Shown here: positions 10,256-21,959 of the stretch, one piece after another
How positions within the stretch are numbered: the first letter of the stretch is position 1
How the letters are laid out: each line of letters opens with the position of its first letter
Source of the DNA: Tipula vernalis
Taxonomy: Eukaryota; Arthropoda; Insecta; Diptera; Tipulidae
Direction of reading: 5' to 3'
NCBI GenBank assembly: GCA_958295665.1
Contig: OY282560.1
Span: forward strand, 43,214,333 to 43,278,332
Length of the DNA: 64,000 nucleotides
The notes under the pieces: generated by a model
The model's input: the letters and a program-made list of their open reading frames with translations, nothing else
Database searches by the model: none
Told to the model about the DNA's origin: nothing
Program-made: the position numbers and the translations under genes

Positions 10256-11460
10256 TTGCGCATATACGCACTTTGCTTAAGATTCGCTAATAATTGTAGA
10301 GTTGTTAAAAACAATCGCAAATACGGTGAAATGACTTCTACTGAAATTGATAATGCTTTAAAGGTACTTATTAGATTCATTCAAAGTAAAACTTATTCAA
10401 AGGACATTGAGAAATTAAAACAGGGCAATTTTGTTGATAAACAGAGTTCGATTCGGAAGCTCTGTCCGTTTATTGATACCTTTGGTGTGTTGCGCGTTGG
10501 TGGCCGGTTGGCAAATTCTAATTTTCTAAATGACCAAATGCATCAGATGCTTATACCATCAGATAATCATTTTACTCGCCTTTTAGTAAAGAATGAACAT
10601 TATCGCATTTGCACGCTGGGCCTTAAGCTTTGCTCAGCTTTGTAAGGCAACGATTTTGGATACCAGGCGGAAGAGTGTTATGTCGTAAAATAGTTTTTAA
10701 ATGTATGAGATGTTTCAGGACAAAACCTACATCTGTTGATCAAATTATAGGTCAACTCCCAAAGGAACGAGTTACGTTCTCTAAACCTTTCACCAATGTA
10801 GGTGTGGATTATTGTGGTCCATTTGAAGAGTTGCAATTACTCCAACGTTTACTGGAGTCCGAGTTACATAGGCATGAAGTTCTAAAATTTTGTACACAAG
10901 AAGGTATTAATTGGCATACCATCCCACCTCGTTCACCACATTTCGGCGGATTGTGGGAGAGCGCTGTCAAGAGTACAAAGCACCATTTAAAAATGGTGCT
11001 CGGTAATTATATTTGCACCATGGAAGAGCTGACAACATTAGTGGTCCAGATCGAGGGTTACCTAAATTCTAGGCCCATCACCCCAATGTCTGAGGATCCC
11101 TCAGATTTAACCGCATTGACGCTTGCCCATTTTTTGATAGGAGGTCCAATAAATTCAATTCCTGAACCCTCTTTATTTCATCTAAATTTTAATCGTCTAT
11201 CGAGGTATCAGAAAATGCAATATTGTTTGCAAAAATGTTGGCAACGATGGTCAAATGAGTTTTTTGGTGGAGTTGCTGCAGTGACAAAAATGGTTCAATA
11301 GTACTCCTAATGTTGAAGTTGGAACTTTGGTCCTTCTGAAGGAAGATAATGTAGAGTGATACAGACGCATCCGGGTTTGGAGAATTTTGTAAAAGTAGTT
11401 ACGGTTAAAACATCTAACGGTTTATATTCAAACGAGCTATTTCGAAAATTTGTGTTTTGC
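10256..11460 (+). pseudogene. BEL/Pao integrase, copy 1, core deleted
   Basis: The zinc-binding N-terminal region spans 10256-10760 in two frames: LRVGGRLANSNF, then IPSDNHFTRLLVKNEH, then CMRCFRTKP. The catalytic core begins N-V-G-V-D-Y-C-G-P-F (first D, near 10806). It then jumps to the helix ending in FCTQEGINWHTIPPRSPHFG and GLWESAVKSTKHH (catalytic E, near 10955). About 40-50 residues, including the second catalytic D (normally an S-D-N-G motif), are deleted near 10840, so integration activity is impossible. The C-terminal segment reads LNSRPITPMSEDPSD and LTLAHFLIGGP. The SH3-like tail continues to about 11460 with stops. Confidence 0.85.
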
Positions 11461-12092
11461 CCTTGGAGAAAACATTGCCATCATGTTATTTAAGTTTTGT
11501 AGATTCAATTTATGAAAGTTGTTAAATTGTTATGTTTTAAACTATGTACATTATTAGCTAAAATACTGTAAGTGTTTTGAATTGATTAATGTTTGATGAA
11601 TTAAATAAACGAAACTTTTATATGTAAGTAAATTCAATCATTAGGAAATATCAATCCCAATTGATATAATTTGATACAAATTTAATTGAAATCACAGAAA
11701 TTACAGATTTGTATGAATTTTGAGACTGATTGCTCAAGGTGGCCGGTATGAAGAATTATCTTCTAATTAGTAAAGATAATAGGTTAAATTTCCTCTATTC
11801 AATATGAGAAAGCCGATTATGTGAATTGACTACTAAGCCGATTACGTGAATTGACAAGGTACTAAATTTTATCTTTCACAATTTGTTACTTTTTTTGTTA
11901 ATCATATAGATCATGCAATGAGAACTCTCATTTTCATTTATCTTTTATCTTTTATTTTCCCAAAAACCATTGAATTTAACGGATCATCTATCAATAAAAA
12001 ATAAAAATTAAAATAAGCAAGAATAACGTATTCATCTTGCTGTTTGGATAACTTGAGAACTGGAAGGACAACTAAAACAATTTATTGTAACA
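11461..12092 (+). repeat. Probable 5' LTR and leader of BEL/Pao copy 2
   Basis: Non-coding sequence sits directly upstream of a perfect primer-binding site, so it should contain the 5' LTR of the following element. An LTR ending in ...AACA at 12092 fits the spacing, and a start near TGTTATGTTTTAAAC (11529) is possible. I found no second LTR to define it, so the left edge is a guess. Two short direct repeats of GCCGATTA-GTGAATTGAC lie at about 11812-11832 and 11838-11858. Confidence 0.4.
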
Positions 12093-12097
12093 TTTTT

Positions 12098-12115
12098 TGG
12101 TGCCGAAACCCGGGA
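12098..12115 (+). other. Primer-binding site complementary to tRNA-Phe 3' end
   Basis: TGGTGCCGAAACCCGGGA is the exact complement of the last 18 nt of the fly-type tRNA-Phe, whose acceptor stem starts GCCGAAA (established tRNA sequence, from memory). It lies 5 nt after the inferred LTR end and about 146 nt before the gag ATG, as expected for the start site of minus-strand cDNA synthesis. Confidence 0.8.
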
Positions 12116-12261
12116 TATATAAGCATAATTACATCAGATAAGATAAGTAAAATTAAATTTATTTTCTATATGTGCTACTGTGATCATTTAAAGTGATAAG
12201 TTAATATATAAGAACGAGTGAACAAATTGTGACAAAAAAAATACCGCAATTTCAATATACA

Positions 12262-14007
12262 ATGGCAGATCGTTTAGAACGACTACGTGACCGCACAGTT
12301 GCACAAATAAAAGTCATCTTGAAATTCGCTGAAGCAATTATCGATGCAACAGAAGTCGAAGCAATTACTACTCACTTAGAGAGCCTTGAAACACGTTATT
12401 TTTCATTTAACGAATACGAAGTCGAACTTTTTGCTAATGAAGACTATCAGCCCATTACTGAATTGGTAGATGAAATTTATTTTAAAGCTCGTATATTGCT
12501 TACGCAAGCGTCGTCAAAACGAGCCACTGTATCTACGGAGCCTCCTACCTTAAACACAACCCTTGAAAATTTTATTGTACAACAAAGAAGCTTTTATGAA
12601 GGCGTTAATGCGACAAAACAAGCACGCTTTCCTAAAGTAACGATAGAACCATTTACTGGAAACTACCAATATTGGCCGTCATTTCATGACTTATATACAA
12701 CTACAGTGCACAACAATAATGGTTTAAGTAAAGTACATAAATTTCAGATATTAAGTGGGTTGTTAAAAGGTAACGCAGCATCATTAATTAGACATATCGG
12801 TATCACAGAAGCCAACTATACAGAAGCATGGGATAAACTTTGCAATCGGTATAATAAGATAAATCCCATTACAAATTCGCATATTCAAGCATTTTTTGAC
12901 CAAAAACCTTGTCAACAAGCAAACGGGAAGGAATTGAGGCGTGATCCTTGGCTCATTTACATTATGTTAATGAAAATTGATAACAAGTCAAAACAACTCT
13001 GGGCCAAACAAGCTGTCGACAAGAGTTTTCCGACATTTGATGAATTTGCGAAATTTTTGAATATGAGATGTGATTCACTGGAGCTGCGCGAAACTATCAG
13101 CAGAAAACCATACACATCCGTAAAGGTTTCAACTAGAGCCTTAGTAGCGAATACTAGCAATTCAGTCGTATGCGCTATTTGTAAAGACTCACATTTTGCT
13201 CATAAATGTCCTACATTCAAAAATACGACAATAGATTTGCGCGATAAAACAGTAACCGAAAATGAGTTATGTCGTAATTGTTTACGAAAAGGACACACAT
13301 ATAATAATTGTTACAACAAGGCTTCTTGTCTTATCTGTAAAAAACGTTATCATACGTTGCTTCATCATTCACAAACTCAAACACACACAACAATAACAAA
13401 TTCAGACTCAGTAGCGAGTTACCATACATGTTCCAGTGACTCGGTAAAATCACAAATTACCGATATGAATTCAGTCGAGTCTAGTTCGATATTACCGTCA
13501 TCGCAATCCAACCAGTCATCCGTTCTACACACACTATATTCAGCACATGACACTATACTACCAACAGAGTTAGTATATGTAACATCATGTACAGTACAAC
13601 CTCAGCTAGCACGAATTCTTCTTGATTCTGGCTCGGAAATGTCCTTTGTGACAGAATCTTGCATTCAAAACCTAGGTCTAAAACGATTACGTTCACGTAT
13701 TTTCATATATGGCCTAGCATCAACATCTGCTGGAATTACAAAGGGAAAAACTGTTATGACGATTGTTTCTCGAGTAAATAAACAATACTCGATAAATATC
13801 ACAGCTCATATCATACCAAGAATCACTAATTTAGTATCAATTAAACAACACCAATTTACACAACATCCAGTTCTCAAGTTGTTAGAGTTGGCGGATCCGG
13901 ACTTCCACAGACGCAACGAGATTGACATTTTGCAAGGTGTAGACGCATTTTTTGACAAAAAATACCCGGTTTACCCACTTTACAAAATTCGAAATTTGGA
14001 TGGTTAG
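12262..14007 (+). CDS. BEL/Pao Gag-protease polyprotein, copy 2
   Basis: This is the longest open frame in the window (581 aa from the ATG at 12262; the frame extends 11 codons upstream without another ATG). Residues 1-110 form an N-terminal helical region. Residues ~130-280 are a capsid-like domain (FPKVTIEPFTGNYQYWPSFHDLY motif of BEL/Pao gag). Zinc-knuckle motifs follow at C304-C307...C316, C337-x2-C340-x4-H345-x4-C350 and around C356, then a Ser/Thr-rich linker. An aspartic protease has active-site D455-S-G in RILLDSGSEMSFV, and the frame ends IDILQGVDAFFD. A short deletion around residue 225 is possible. The frame stops early, and the downstream pol is in pieces. Role: RNA-packaging particle protein and its maturation protease. 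Confidence 0.85.
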   Translation: MADRLERLRDRTVAQIKVILKFAEAIIDATEVEAITTHLESLETRYFSFNEYEVELFANEDYQPITELVDEIYFKARILLTQASSKRATVSTEPPTLNTTLENFIVQQRSFYEGVNATKQARFPKVTIEPFTGNYQYWPSFHDLYTTTVHNNNGLSKVHKFQILSGLLKGNAASLIRHIGITEANYTEAWDKLCNRYNKINPITNSHIQAFFDQKPCQQANGKELRRDPWLIYIMLMKIDNKSKQLWAKQAVDKSFPTFDEFAKFLNMRCDSLELRETISRKPYTSVKVSTRALVANTSNSVVCAICKDSHFAHKCPTFKNTTIDLRDKTVTENELCRNCLRKGHTYNNCYNKASCLICKKRYHTLLHHSQTQTHTTITNSDSVASYHTCSSDSVKSQITDMNSVESSSILPSSQSNQSSVLHTLYSAHDTILPTELVYVTSCTVQPQLARILLDSGSEMSFVTESCIQNLGLKRLRSRIFIYGLASTSAGITKGKTVMTIVSRVNKQYSINITAHIIPRITNLVSIKQHQFTQHPVLKLLELADPDFHRRNEIDILQGVDAFFDKKYPVYPLYKIRNLDG

Positions 14008-14019
14008 TAACAGGTGCAC

Positions 14020-15335
14020 TAATGTCATGCCCAACTGAAGTCACAAATGTTCATTCTTGCGTTAATAGATCCACAATAGATGGCCATGAAGACAACATCA
14101 ACCAGATAATAAAACGATTTTGGGAAGTTGAAGAAATTCCAAATCAGCTACATTCGACTCCTTCCGAAAATTGGTGCGAATGACATTAGCTCACAACGAC
14201 GATTAGGGACGCAAGTGGTAGATTTTCTGGGAGGCTTCCATTTAAGCAACAGAGAGAACAATTAGGCAGTTCATTGCAAGCTGCAGGGAGAAGGCTGTTA
14301 GCAATGGAAAATCGGTTTATCAACTCGCCAGAGTTCTATAATGGTTATAAGGATTTTATGAATGAGTACATCGAGCTAGGCCATATGAATTGTATTCCAT
14401 GCTCCGACATTCCAACTGATGATGATTCCAAATATTTCATACCCCATCACGCAGTAATGAAATCAACCAGTAGCACCAGAAAACTCAGAGTAGTTTTCGA
14501 CAAAATGTACCGACAAATTAAGGTAAACTCGACATACGCTAATTTCCAGTTAATATTTTGGCGTAATAACCCAAACGAACAAATGAATGTATACAAACTA
14601 AACACCGTTACATATGGTACCGCTTGTGCACCCTATTTGGCTGTGAGGACCCTTCAAAGGTCAACAGTCATCAAAGGAAGCTGCAATAACTAGAAACGAG
14701 ATTTGCTGCGAAGAAAGGTCCAAATTTGTCGACGTTTTTTTGGAAATATCCGCAAAAGAAAATATCGTCATGCAACTCTTAACTCAATATTCGTCCTGGT
14801 TCAAAATAAAAAAAATTATGACCTACGTGTTAAGATTTGGCAAACACTGTAAAAAGCAACAACGAAACATCAACATAATCCCAGCTGAATTGAACGAAGC
14901 CGAAATCATAATACTCCGTAATATTCAAAAAACAGCGTTTGAACCAGAATTAACAGCAATTTCTAAGGGCAGTTTATCAAGCAAACATCATTTATTATCG
15001 CTAGATCCATTCATCGATTCCAAGGGCCTACTATGAGTTGGGGGACGGTTACGAAACTCTCCGCTAAATTATGCTACAAAATACCCAGTCATCTTACCAA
15101 ATGACCATATAGTAAATGAATTAATAGTTAGAGAAAGACTTATTGCGAACATGCATGCATCCAATAGTTTAGTTTTGAATATTCTAAGACAACGTTAATG
15201 GATGATTGGAGCCCGCTACACGTCATCGCTCTATCAAAAACGAGCAGAATATGGGTGATTTGCCATCAGCACGCTGCAGCATAAGCCGTCCATTTTTGAA
15301 AACTGGCTTAGGTTATGCCGGGCCGAGCGAAAAAT
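14020..15335 (+). pseudogene. BEL/Pao pol remnant (RT and integrase pieces), copy 2
   Basis: RT pieces (14160-14690): AAGRRLLAMENRFINSP, FMNEYIELGHM and HHAVMKSTSSTRKLRVVFD. The frame then jumps directly to KMYRQIKV, with the ~50 residues between them deleted, and continues YKLNTVTYGTACAPYLAVRTL. The Y-V-D-D box is gone. After a second deletion, integrase N-terminal sequence follows (14740-15200: SLDPFIDSKGLL, stop, GGRLRNSPLNYATKYPVILP). The start of the core reads G-L-G-Y-A-G-P near 15305, where the first catalytic D has become G. Similarity ends at about 15335. RNase H is missing entirely and no 3' LTR is present. Right next to it begins Helitron-derived sequence. Confidence 0.8.
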
Positions 15336-15404
15336 AACTCAATATCAACTGGGGCGTTACATTAGTAGCAATGAAGCGGTTTGGCATATTTTGACTTTAC
15401 AAAT

Positions 15405-16440
15405 CCATGAGTGACATCGCAAAACGTTAGCTATCTCAGTAGTCACTTGGAAAATGGAGAACGGGTTACCTTGGCAACAGAAAAAGCTCAAGTAAGAGCT
15501 GTGACTTTGAGAACAACTTATTTGCAAGAACATTGTTGTATTCGGAAGCTCCAATTATTTCGCGTGGAACATCGACACAAATGTTCAACAGATGAAAACA
15601 AGGTGCTAAATTAGAAGGATACCCTGGTGTTCGCGCTTTCGATGTTTCGGAGTATGTATACATCTGAGCAATGAAGAATCTATCTATCTGAGAATACTCC
15701 TTCACCAATTGCGAAATCTCTTCATAATTATTGTTACCAACTAGAAATACAACGTGAATTGAGCGAAGATTCTGACAGAGGCACGAAGAGATAATCTTAA
15801 TAAAGATTTGATTTCTTCAAATGAAACTTTCTATCATGCATTGATTCTTAGTGAAGATAAATGCTTATCGACAAATGAATCGATTTGACGTCAAATGAAT
15901 TGATATGAGATTACTCTTGCAGTAGCATCGTCAAGAGTCGCGTCGACATTGTTAGATGGAGGCCGAACAGACACATTCTGCACTAAAATTGTCCCTTAAT
16001 CTTGCACAAACTGAGTCGCCTATTTGTAACATAATGAAAAATATGGATCGGGGCCCGCTTATTGAAAAAATGCAAAATTATCGCTTTTGACGAATGTACT
16101 ACGACTCACAAAAATGCACTGGAGGCACTTGATCGAATATTACGGGACATCAAAAGTTATGAAGACATTATTGATTTTACAGTGGGAGACTTTCGTCAGA
16201 TATTGACGGTGGTTTCAAGAAAACACTACTTTGACATGTTCCAAGGGAACATTTCAAAAAATGGGACTAACAACGAATATTACGAGTTCATTTGCTTAGA
16301 GATGCTTACGCAAACACTTTGTCAAATCAATTTTCGCGCCTTAGTGAAGGAAAATGATCAACTGATTCCCGAAACGATTGCCTTAGTTTTCCAACAAATC
16401 TCTGTTCATTGGTAAAGTCATTTGATGATTTAAAGTTAGA
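15405..16440 (+). pseudogene. Helitron Rep-helicase fragment, copy A
   Basis: 15411-15530 encodes LSSHLENGERVTLATEKAQ, which matches the region between the Rep and helicase domains of insect Helitrons. 16050-16415 encodes the Pif1-type helicase Walker B segment (KKCKIIAFDECTTTHKNALEALDRILRDIK), then V-G-D-F-R-Q-I-L (helicase motif III area) and NFRALVKEN, the N-M-R-V counterpart. Walker A is not visible because the segment from 15600 to 16040 is scrambled. No Helitron ends are present. The copy diverges strongly from the one at 33.4-37.2 kb, so it is a different, older lineage (inference). Confidence 0.7.
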
Positions 16441-18519
16441 CATATTTCCAAACATTACAAAAAATGAAAACAAGACTATGAGTAGCTCTACGAAAAAATT
16501 ACAGCCTCAGCCAATTCAATCTTGAAATTAAAAGTATATACCTGATACAGCGACCAAATTCAAATCACTCGATAACGTCATCAATAACGATCACGGAATA
16601 TTCTATCCCATAGCTTCTTAACTCGTTGGAGCTAATTGGAATGTTTGAGTGAAATTTAGAGCCACCTAAATCATTCCATGGATAGCACGAATACCGTATG
16701 ACACTCTAATATAGTTTAAATGACTACAGCTTCCAGTTCGAGGACAGCCGGAATAAATTAAGGATCTGCGTTCCTTTTCTCTAAAGCAATAGGTTCTGTG
16801 ACTGACCATCAAAGGGCTTAGTTTATTGAGAAAGAGTTTCACTACGATTTATTAACAACCAATTTAATATAAATGAAGATGTTAAAATATTTTAAAAGTT
16901 CTAGTCAAACCAATTAATTTGAAAATTAAAAACTCGGTCAACGAGAACTATTCAAATTTAGATAATTTAATTTGTTGGCAAATTAATTAATCAACCATCA
17001 TTTGATTGACTCGCTATTTCTTACAAGAGACTAGATAGTCTTAACGTCTTTGTACAACGAAATATTGTAAGAAAATGCTTCTTTGTCTCACTTCTCAATT
17101 TCGCATTGCAACAACAAACCATAATTCCGTGTAAGACTGTAATCAGATTTCGTGCCCTTACCTATTAATAAATCGAATTAAAAAATTTAAAAAAAAATTT
17201 TTCGTAAAATCATTACACAAAGTATAAAAGTGTAACAAAGAGAAAAGTTTAAAAGCTAATTTAAATACAACAACAACAAAATAGAATCAATTCATCAAAA
17301 TGAGAAACAGATCGGACGAAAGAAAATGAAATAAATCCGATTAATTAATTTTAAAAAATAAAAGCTTTTATGTAATACATAAAGCTCATTCTTTGTATTT
17401 AAAATAAAATGCAGATCGAAAACCATAATTATATACATATAAAAAAAAATCATTAGCATCCTTCATGTTTGTGATAATGAAATACATTTTCAAAAAGCTT
17501 TTATTTCCTTTATACGTATATTCAATCAAAAGCTCCCAACTCAATATTATAACGATATAGCTTTGATAAATACATATTGTCAATTCCAAATCGGTTGATA
17601 CATTACATATATTGTAAAGACTTAGTAAAGTAGAAAAATTTCAAACACTTCAATTATTTTCTCAAACTTGATATTCAATGAGATAAAAAGCAGGAGGAAG
17701 CGGAACGTAGCTGTGCCCTAAAAAGGAAAAAAAAAAATAATTTCTTTTATTATCATTTCCAAATAAGATGGAAGATGATTATTTTTTTCTATTGTGGTAC
17801 TGCTGTAGTAAGAATTGTGTTGTTCACTGGATTAAAATGTGTTTTCTACATGTTCTAACAATGTACACCATACTTATTTCGGTTTAAAAAGGACATTTGT
17901 TATTTTCGTTTTTACCAATTTCCGTTTACCAAACATGCGTAAAGCTCCTTTTTGTATATTTTATGTGTACACACATGTTGGTTGGCATTTTTGTTATGTA
18001 TTTAATCCAATTTACTTCGATTAAACGAAGAATTATATTTTAGTTGTTAGTAGCATATAGATAAAAAAGGAACAATGCTGATGAAATTCGATTCGTTTAA
18101 TTTTTTATTTTTAATTTAGGCGACAGTAAGTACAAACAGCGACAGATGAAATGAAAATTTGGACTTAATCTCGTTAGTTGTGAGCAAATTTTATTAACGG
18201 GAGAAGGTGAACAGGTTAGCAAAGTTTGATGAATTTTTGGGCTGATGGAACATTTTATATTTACCGTTTTGACTTTTTTAAAAACATGAAAGCTTCACCG
18301 AAACAAGTAAAAAGATTTTTTTTTTTTTTTGACTTAGTTCGTAATTGATAATTCGTGTGAAGTTTGTGCTATAGATTTGAACAAAGACGATAAAATTAAA
18401 ATCGGTCATTGTGACCCTACGCCTTACACCAGGCGTGTTCATTGGAACAGACGTCATTGAAATATCGAGAAATGTTATTTACATATTTAAATTTTTAAAT
18501 ATAATTAAACTTCAAAGTC
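16441..18519. other. AT-rich non-coding stretch, no gene seen
   Basis: No recognisable peptide, tandem repeat or structured RNA is visible. There are poly-A and poly-T tracts near 17190, 17730 and 18320. Confidence 0.55.
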
Positions 18520-20290
18520 AAGGTATGGAGCACATTCTCTGAAAGAAGTTTTTCCAAATAGTGGCTTTAGAATCTCTTCAATAGCAGTTTTCCACGTAGC
18601 AATGTTAAAATATTGAATATTTTCTATTGATGGCCCATTAATAAACGCTTCCAGACATTTGGGCAAGGTTCGGCTAAATAGGTCGTTTAAACCAATGTAT
18701 GGCGCACATTATTCAAAAGAAGTTATTTCCAAACGGAGGATTTGGAATCTTGTTAATGGCAGTTGTCCACTTAAAATATTGAGTTTTTCCTATTGATGGC
18801 CCATTAACAAGCACCCACAGAAATTTGGGCAAGGTTCGGCTGTATAGGTTAATATCTGAAGTCAATGTCTACCGAGAAGGAATTTTTTCGAACTGGAGGA
18901 TTTGGAATCTTGTTAATGGTAGTTTTCCACTTAAAATATTGCATATTTTCTATTGATGGCTCATTGCCCAGCACTCCCACAGATTTGGCCTATGTAGGTT
19001 AGAAGGACTTTTTTCCAAACGTAGGATTAATGACTGTTTTCCACTTAAAATATTGAGTATTTTCTATTGATGGCCCATTAACAATACTCGCAGATATTTG
19101 GGTAAAGTTCGGCTGTATAGGTCGTATAAGTCAATGTCTGGAGCACATTATCCAGATTTTTAAATTGAGGATTTGGAATCTTGATAATCACAGTTCTTCA
19201 CTTTAAATATTGAGTATTTTATATTGATTGATGGCCCTGTTTCTTCGGTATCTAAAGAAAAAATAAAGACGTTCCAAGAAGAGACAAATAACCTACGATT
19301 TATTTAACTTCAGTAGTTAACAAATTTTGTCTTCCTTTGAGATTATGTTTCGTCCTTCACTTTACCAGTGGACAAAACAAATTTAAATTATTTCACTTCG
19401 GAATGTAGCTGATTCCTCTTCGACGACAATTATTTAGAAAACAAAAATTTTATTTTATTAGGTATTTGCTTAATCATCCTTTTATTTATTTTATTGAAGC
19501 TTTGCCTTTGAAATGAGCAGAACAACTGACTACCAGAAAACTTTTTATTTTTACATTTTTCTTGACACGTAATTTTCTGATAGCTTTGAATGTTGCATGT
19601 TAGGAGCAGTTTGTACACCAATTTATATGATTTAACACTAAGAAACCGTACAAATGTTAATTTACCCAGGACCCAAACCATATCGATACAATAAATTGAA
19701 GTTCAGACAATTCATCTAATATATTTTAATTTATTTTTATAAATTGTCGGCTGCACTCCCAAAGATTTGGGAATGGTGCGGTTATATAAGTTGTATAAGC
19801 CAATGTATGCAGCACATTATCCAGAAAGACCTTTTCCAAACGGACGATGTATCTTCCACTTAAAATATTGAGTATTTTCGGTTGATGGCCCATTAACAAG
19901 CACTTGCAGAGATTTGGACAAAGTTTAGCTATATAGGTTAATACCAATGCCTCACTAGAAGGAGTTTTCCCGAAACGAAGGATTTGGGATGTTGTTAATG
20001 GCAGTTTTCCAATTAAAATTTTGAGTATTTTTTATTCATGACCAATTAAAAGTACTCCCCGAGAATTGGGCAAGGTTCGGCTCATAGGTCGTTTAAGTCA
20101 ATATATGGGGCACATTATCCAAGAGAGAACTTTTCCAAATGGAGGATTTGTAATCTTGCTAATGGCAGTTTCTACTCAAAATATTGAGTATTTTCTATTG
20201 ATGGCCCTGTTACTAAGCACTCCCAGAGATTTGCCCAAAGTTCGACTATATAGGTGGTGTAAGTCAATGTATGAAGCACTTACAGAAGAT
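18520..20290 (+). repeat. ~165-bp satellite-like tandem repeat, about nine units
   Basis: Unit anchors are ATGGAGCACATTATCCA, GGATTTGGAATCTTGTTAAT, CACTTAAAATATTGAGTATT and TTGATGGCCCATTAACAAGC, closing with CAAGGTTCGGCTATATAGG. Units begin near 18523, 18698, 18866 (shortened), 19135, 19812, 20098 and at partial copies between. Several units are shortened by deletions. The array is interrupted at about 19237-19735 and resumes in the middle of a unit (CACTCCCAAAGATTTGGG). Short frames such as 19726-19947 and 20066-20308 are repeat artefacts. Confidence 0.85.
19237..19735. mobile_element. ~0.5-kb insertion splitting the ~165-bp satellite
   Basis: Unrelated sequence starts right after ...TTGATGGCCCTG of one repeat unit and ends before the CACTCCCA part of a unit. 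It contains a reverse-strand frame of 83 residues (19430-19681) with no family I know. I see no terminal inverted repeat or poly-A tail, and no convincing target-site duplication, so its class is open. Confidence 0.4.
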
Positions 20291-20558
20291 ATACAAATCA
20301 GAAGCTAGAAAATATATTCTATGCCGGGCACCTATCAATCAGCACGCAAACTAATTTCATATTTATTTAATTTAATGTAGAAAACCAGGATTCTCCATTA
20401 CTCCGTAAATACTCCGTGCAACTGTCGCCGGGTTTATGACCAAATACTCAAACATTAGGTGCTTGGTTCTTCCCTCGAAGCTTACATGAAAATACAAATA
20501 ATTAATTTTAGTTTTCTAATCACTCAGTTCATTCCAAAAACCGTTTTGTGTTAAGTAT
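20291..20558. other. Spacer, nothing recognised
   Basis: This is AT-rich sequence between the satellite array and the palindrome at 20559. No gene or repeat is visible. Confidence 0.4.
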
Positions 20559-20727
20559 TTCCTTATTGTAACAATGATTTTTAATAATACTTTAGAAGAT
20601 AAATTTCGGAAACCACTTCGTCGATTTTTTTAACAACTACTACATACTAGTTGTTTAAATGTAACCGACGAAGGAACTATTTCGATTTCTAAAGTATTAT
20701 TAAAAATCATTGTTACTATAAGGAACT
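20559..20727. repeat. Near-perfect palindrome, MITE-like
   Basis: The left arm (TTGTAACAATGATTTTTAAT, ATACTTTAGAA, then a CTTCGTCG block) is mirrored by the right arm (CGACGAAGG, then TTCTAAAGTATTATTAAAAA, then TCATTGTTACTATAAGG). Only about 20 nt around ACTACATACTAGT form the centre. Such almost loop-free inverted repeats of under 200 bp are typical of MITEs or foldback remnants. It is followed by a long T run (20728-20743), and I see no clear target-site duplication. Confidence 0.7.
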
Positions 20728-20743
20728 TTTTTTTTTTTTTTTT

Positions 20744-21959
20744 CAATTAATTTACATAAAGTATGCAACCGTTACGTTTTATTTTAATAAAAATCAGTGG
20801 TTTACTGTTTGTTCTATTAAAAAGCGCAAGTAATGACGCACATTTCTCTCTAAAAAGTAGCGGCGGCAGTTGACTTAAATTTCCACGCTGCATGCAATAA
20901 ATCGAATTTTCAAAAACAATATTAAGGTTTAAACAATATGGCGTCCGAATTATACCCATATGAACGAAAGGGAATAAAACGAATGTAACACTTGACCCAA
21001 AGTCAAAATTTTGGAATAGACTGAAAGGCCGAGGCGGAGCAGAAAAAAAATTAACTAAACGAACACCTTCCCTTTTAAGCCTTTAGAATCAACAAGAATT
21101 TCACTCCATTCAGTGATATTTCGATGCTATTCAAAATTTTCGATATTATTCGAGTTTAGTTTGTCGAAATTCGAGTTCTGGGTTTGAAAAGCGTTTAGTT
21201 CGAGATTATTCGAGTTTTTCAGGAATATTCCAAACTTTTAGTGAATCGGATAACTCTAGTCTTTTCGAGTTTAGGTACTCGTTGCCGTTACTCGCATGAT
21301 GTTACAGATTATTCCAACTTATTGCAAATTTTCCAGATGGCTCGAGATTTTTCGATAATATTGAAAATTGTTTGGAGTTATACTCAAATAAATAAGTTAA
21401 CAGGTCCGTATTATTGTCCCCGGCCAATTTTTTTTTTGTTAGTCAGTTGGTAATGTGTCTTCAATACAATGTTTTTTTTCCATATAATGTGAACACTTCT
21501 AAAAAGTGTGATGATCAAATATCAAGTTGATCGATTCTAGATTCTGCCCCGCTCCATACAACTAAGCCAGGAAAGCAAAATTGTTGTTGGAGCAAAAATG
21601 TTAAAAACAACAATTTGTTTCTTTATAAGTTTAAAGAGCAACCGACAGAAAAGAAAGCTTAAATATTGCTGCAACAAGATTTTTATAAAAGTGTTATTTA
21701 TAGGTAATTCTCGGACAAAATATTTTTTTGAACAGTTCTCAGATCGTTTATAGGGGATATCCATTGACTCCAGAGTCAGTTATTCTCTAAAACGTTTGAG
21801 AAAGTTTTTAGAGCAACTCCCATTAACCATACAAATACTATTGGGATTAAGACTACCGCATATTGTTTTTGCATATAATTTGGTGTAGTTCAGGATTAGT
21901 TTCAAGATCCGGAATTTCCGCACTAACTACAGAATCGATTTTCTCAGAAGATTTCTCTA
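20744..21959. other. AT-rich non-coding stretch with TTCGAG-type low complexity
   Basis: No gene is recognised. 21110-21380 is rich in the motif ATTATTCGAGTTT and close variants, a cryptic simple sequence also seen (on the opposite strand) at 38.4-39.3 kb and again at 42.0-42.6 kb. Confidence 0.5.

Larger units (their letters stand above)
7305..11460 (+). mobile_element. BEL/Pao LTR retrotransposon, copy 1 (decayed, 5'-truncated)
   Basis: gag, protease, RT, RNase H and integrase domains occur in canonical BEL/Pao order on one strand, broken by frameshifts and stops. The 5' LTR and the start of gag are missing: gag begins abruptly next to the permuted hammerhead repeat. No matching pair of LTRs is visible. 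The 3' end is put at 11460, where the integrase C-terminal peptide ends. A second, separate BEL/Pao copy follows immediately at about 11.5-15.3 kb in the same orientation. Confidence 0.8.

Noticed and set aside
12098..12115. tRNA-Phe-like sequence considered as a tRNA gene fragment
   Set aside because: Only the 18-nt complement of the 3' end is present, placed between an LTR-like end and gag, so it is a primer-binding site.
18520..20290. Regularly spaced repeats considered as a CRISPR-like array
   Set aside because: Units are ~165 bp, degenerate over their whole length, with no unique spacers, in a eukaryotic transposon context.
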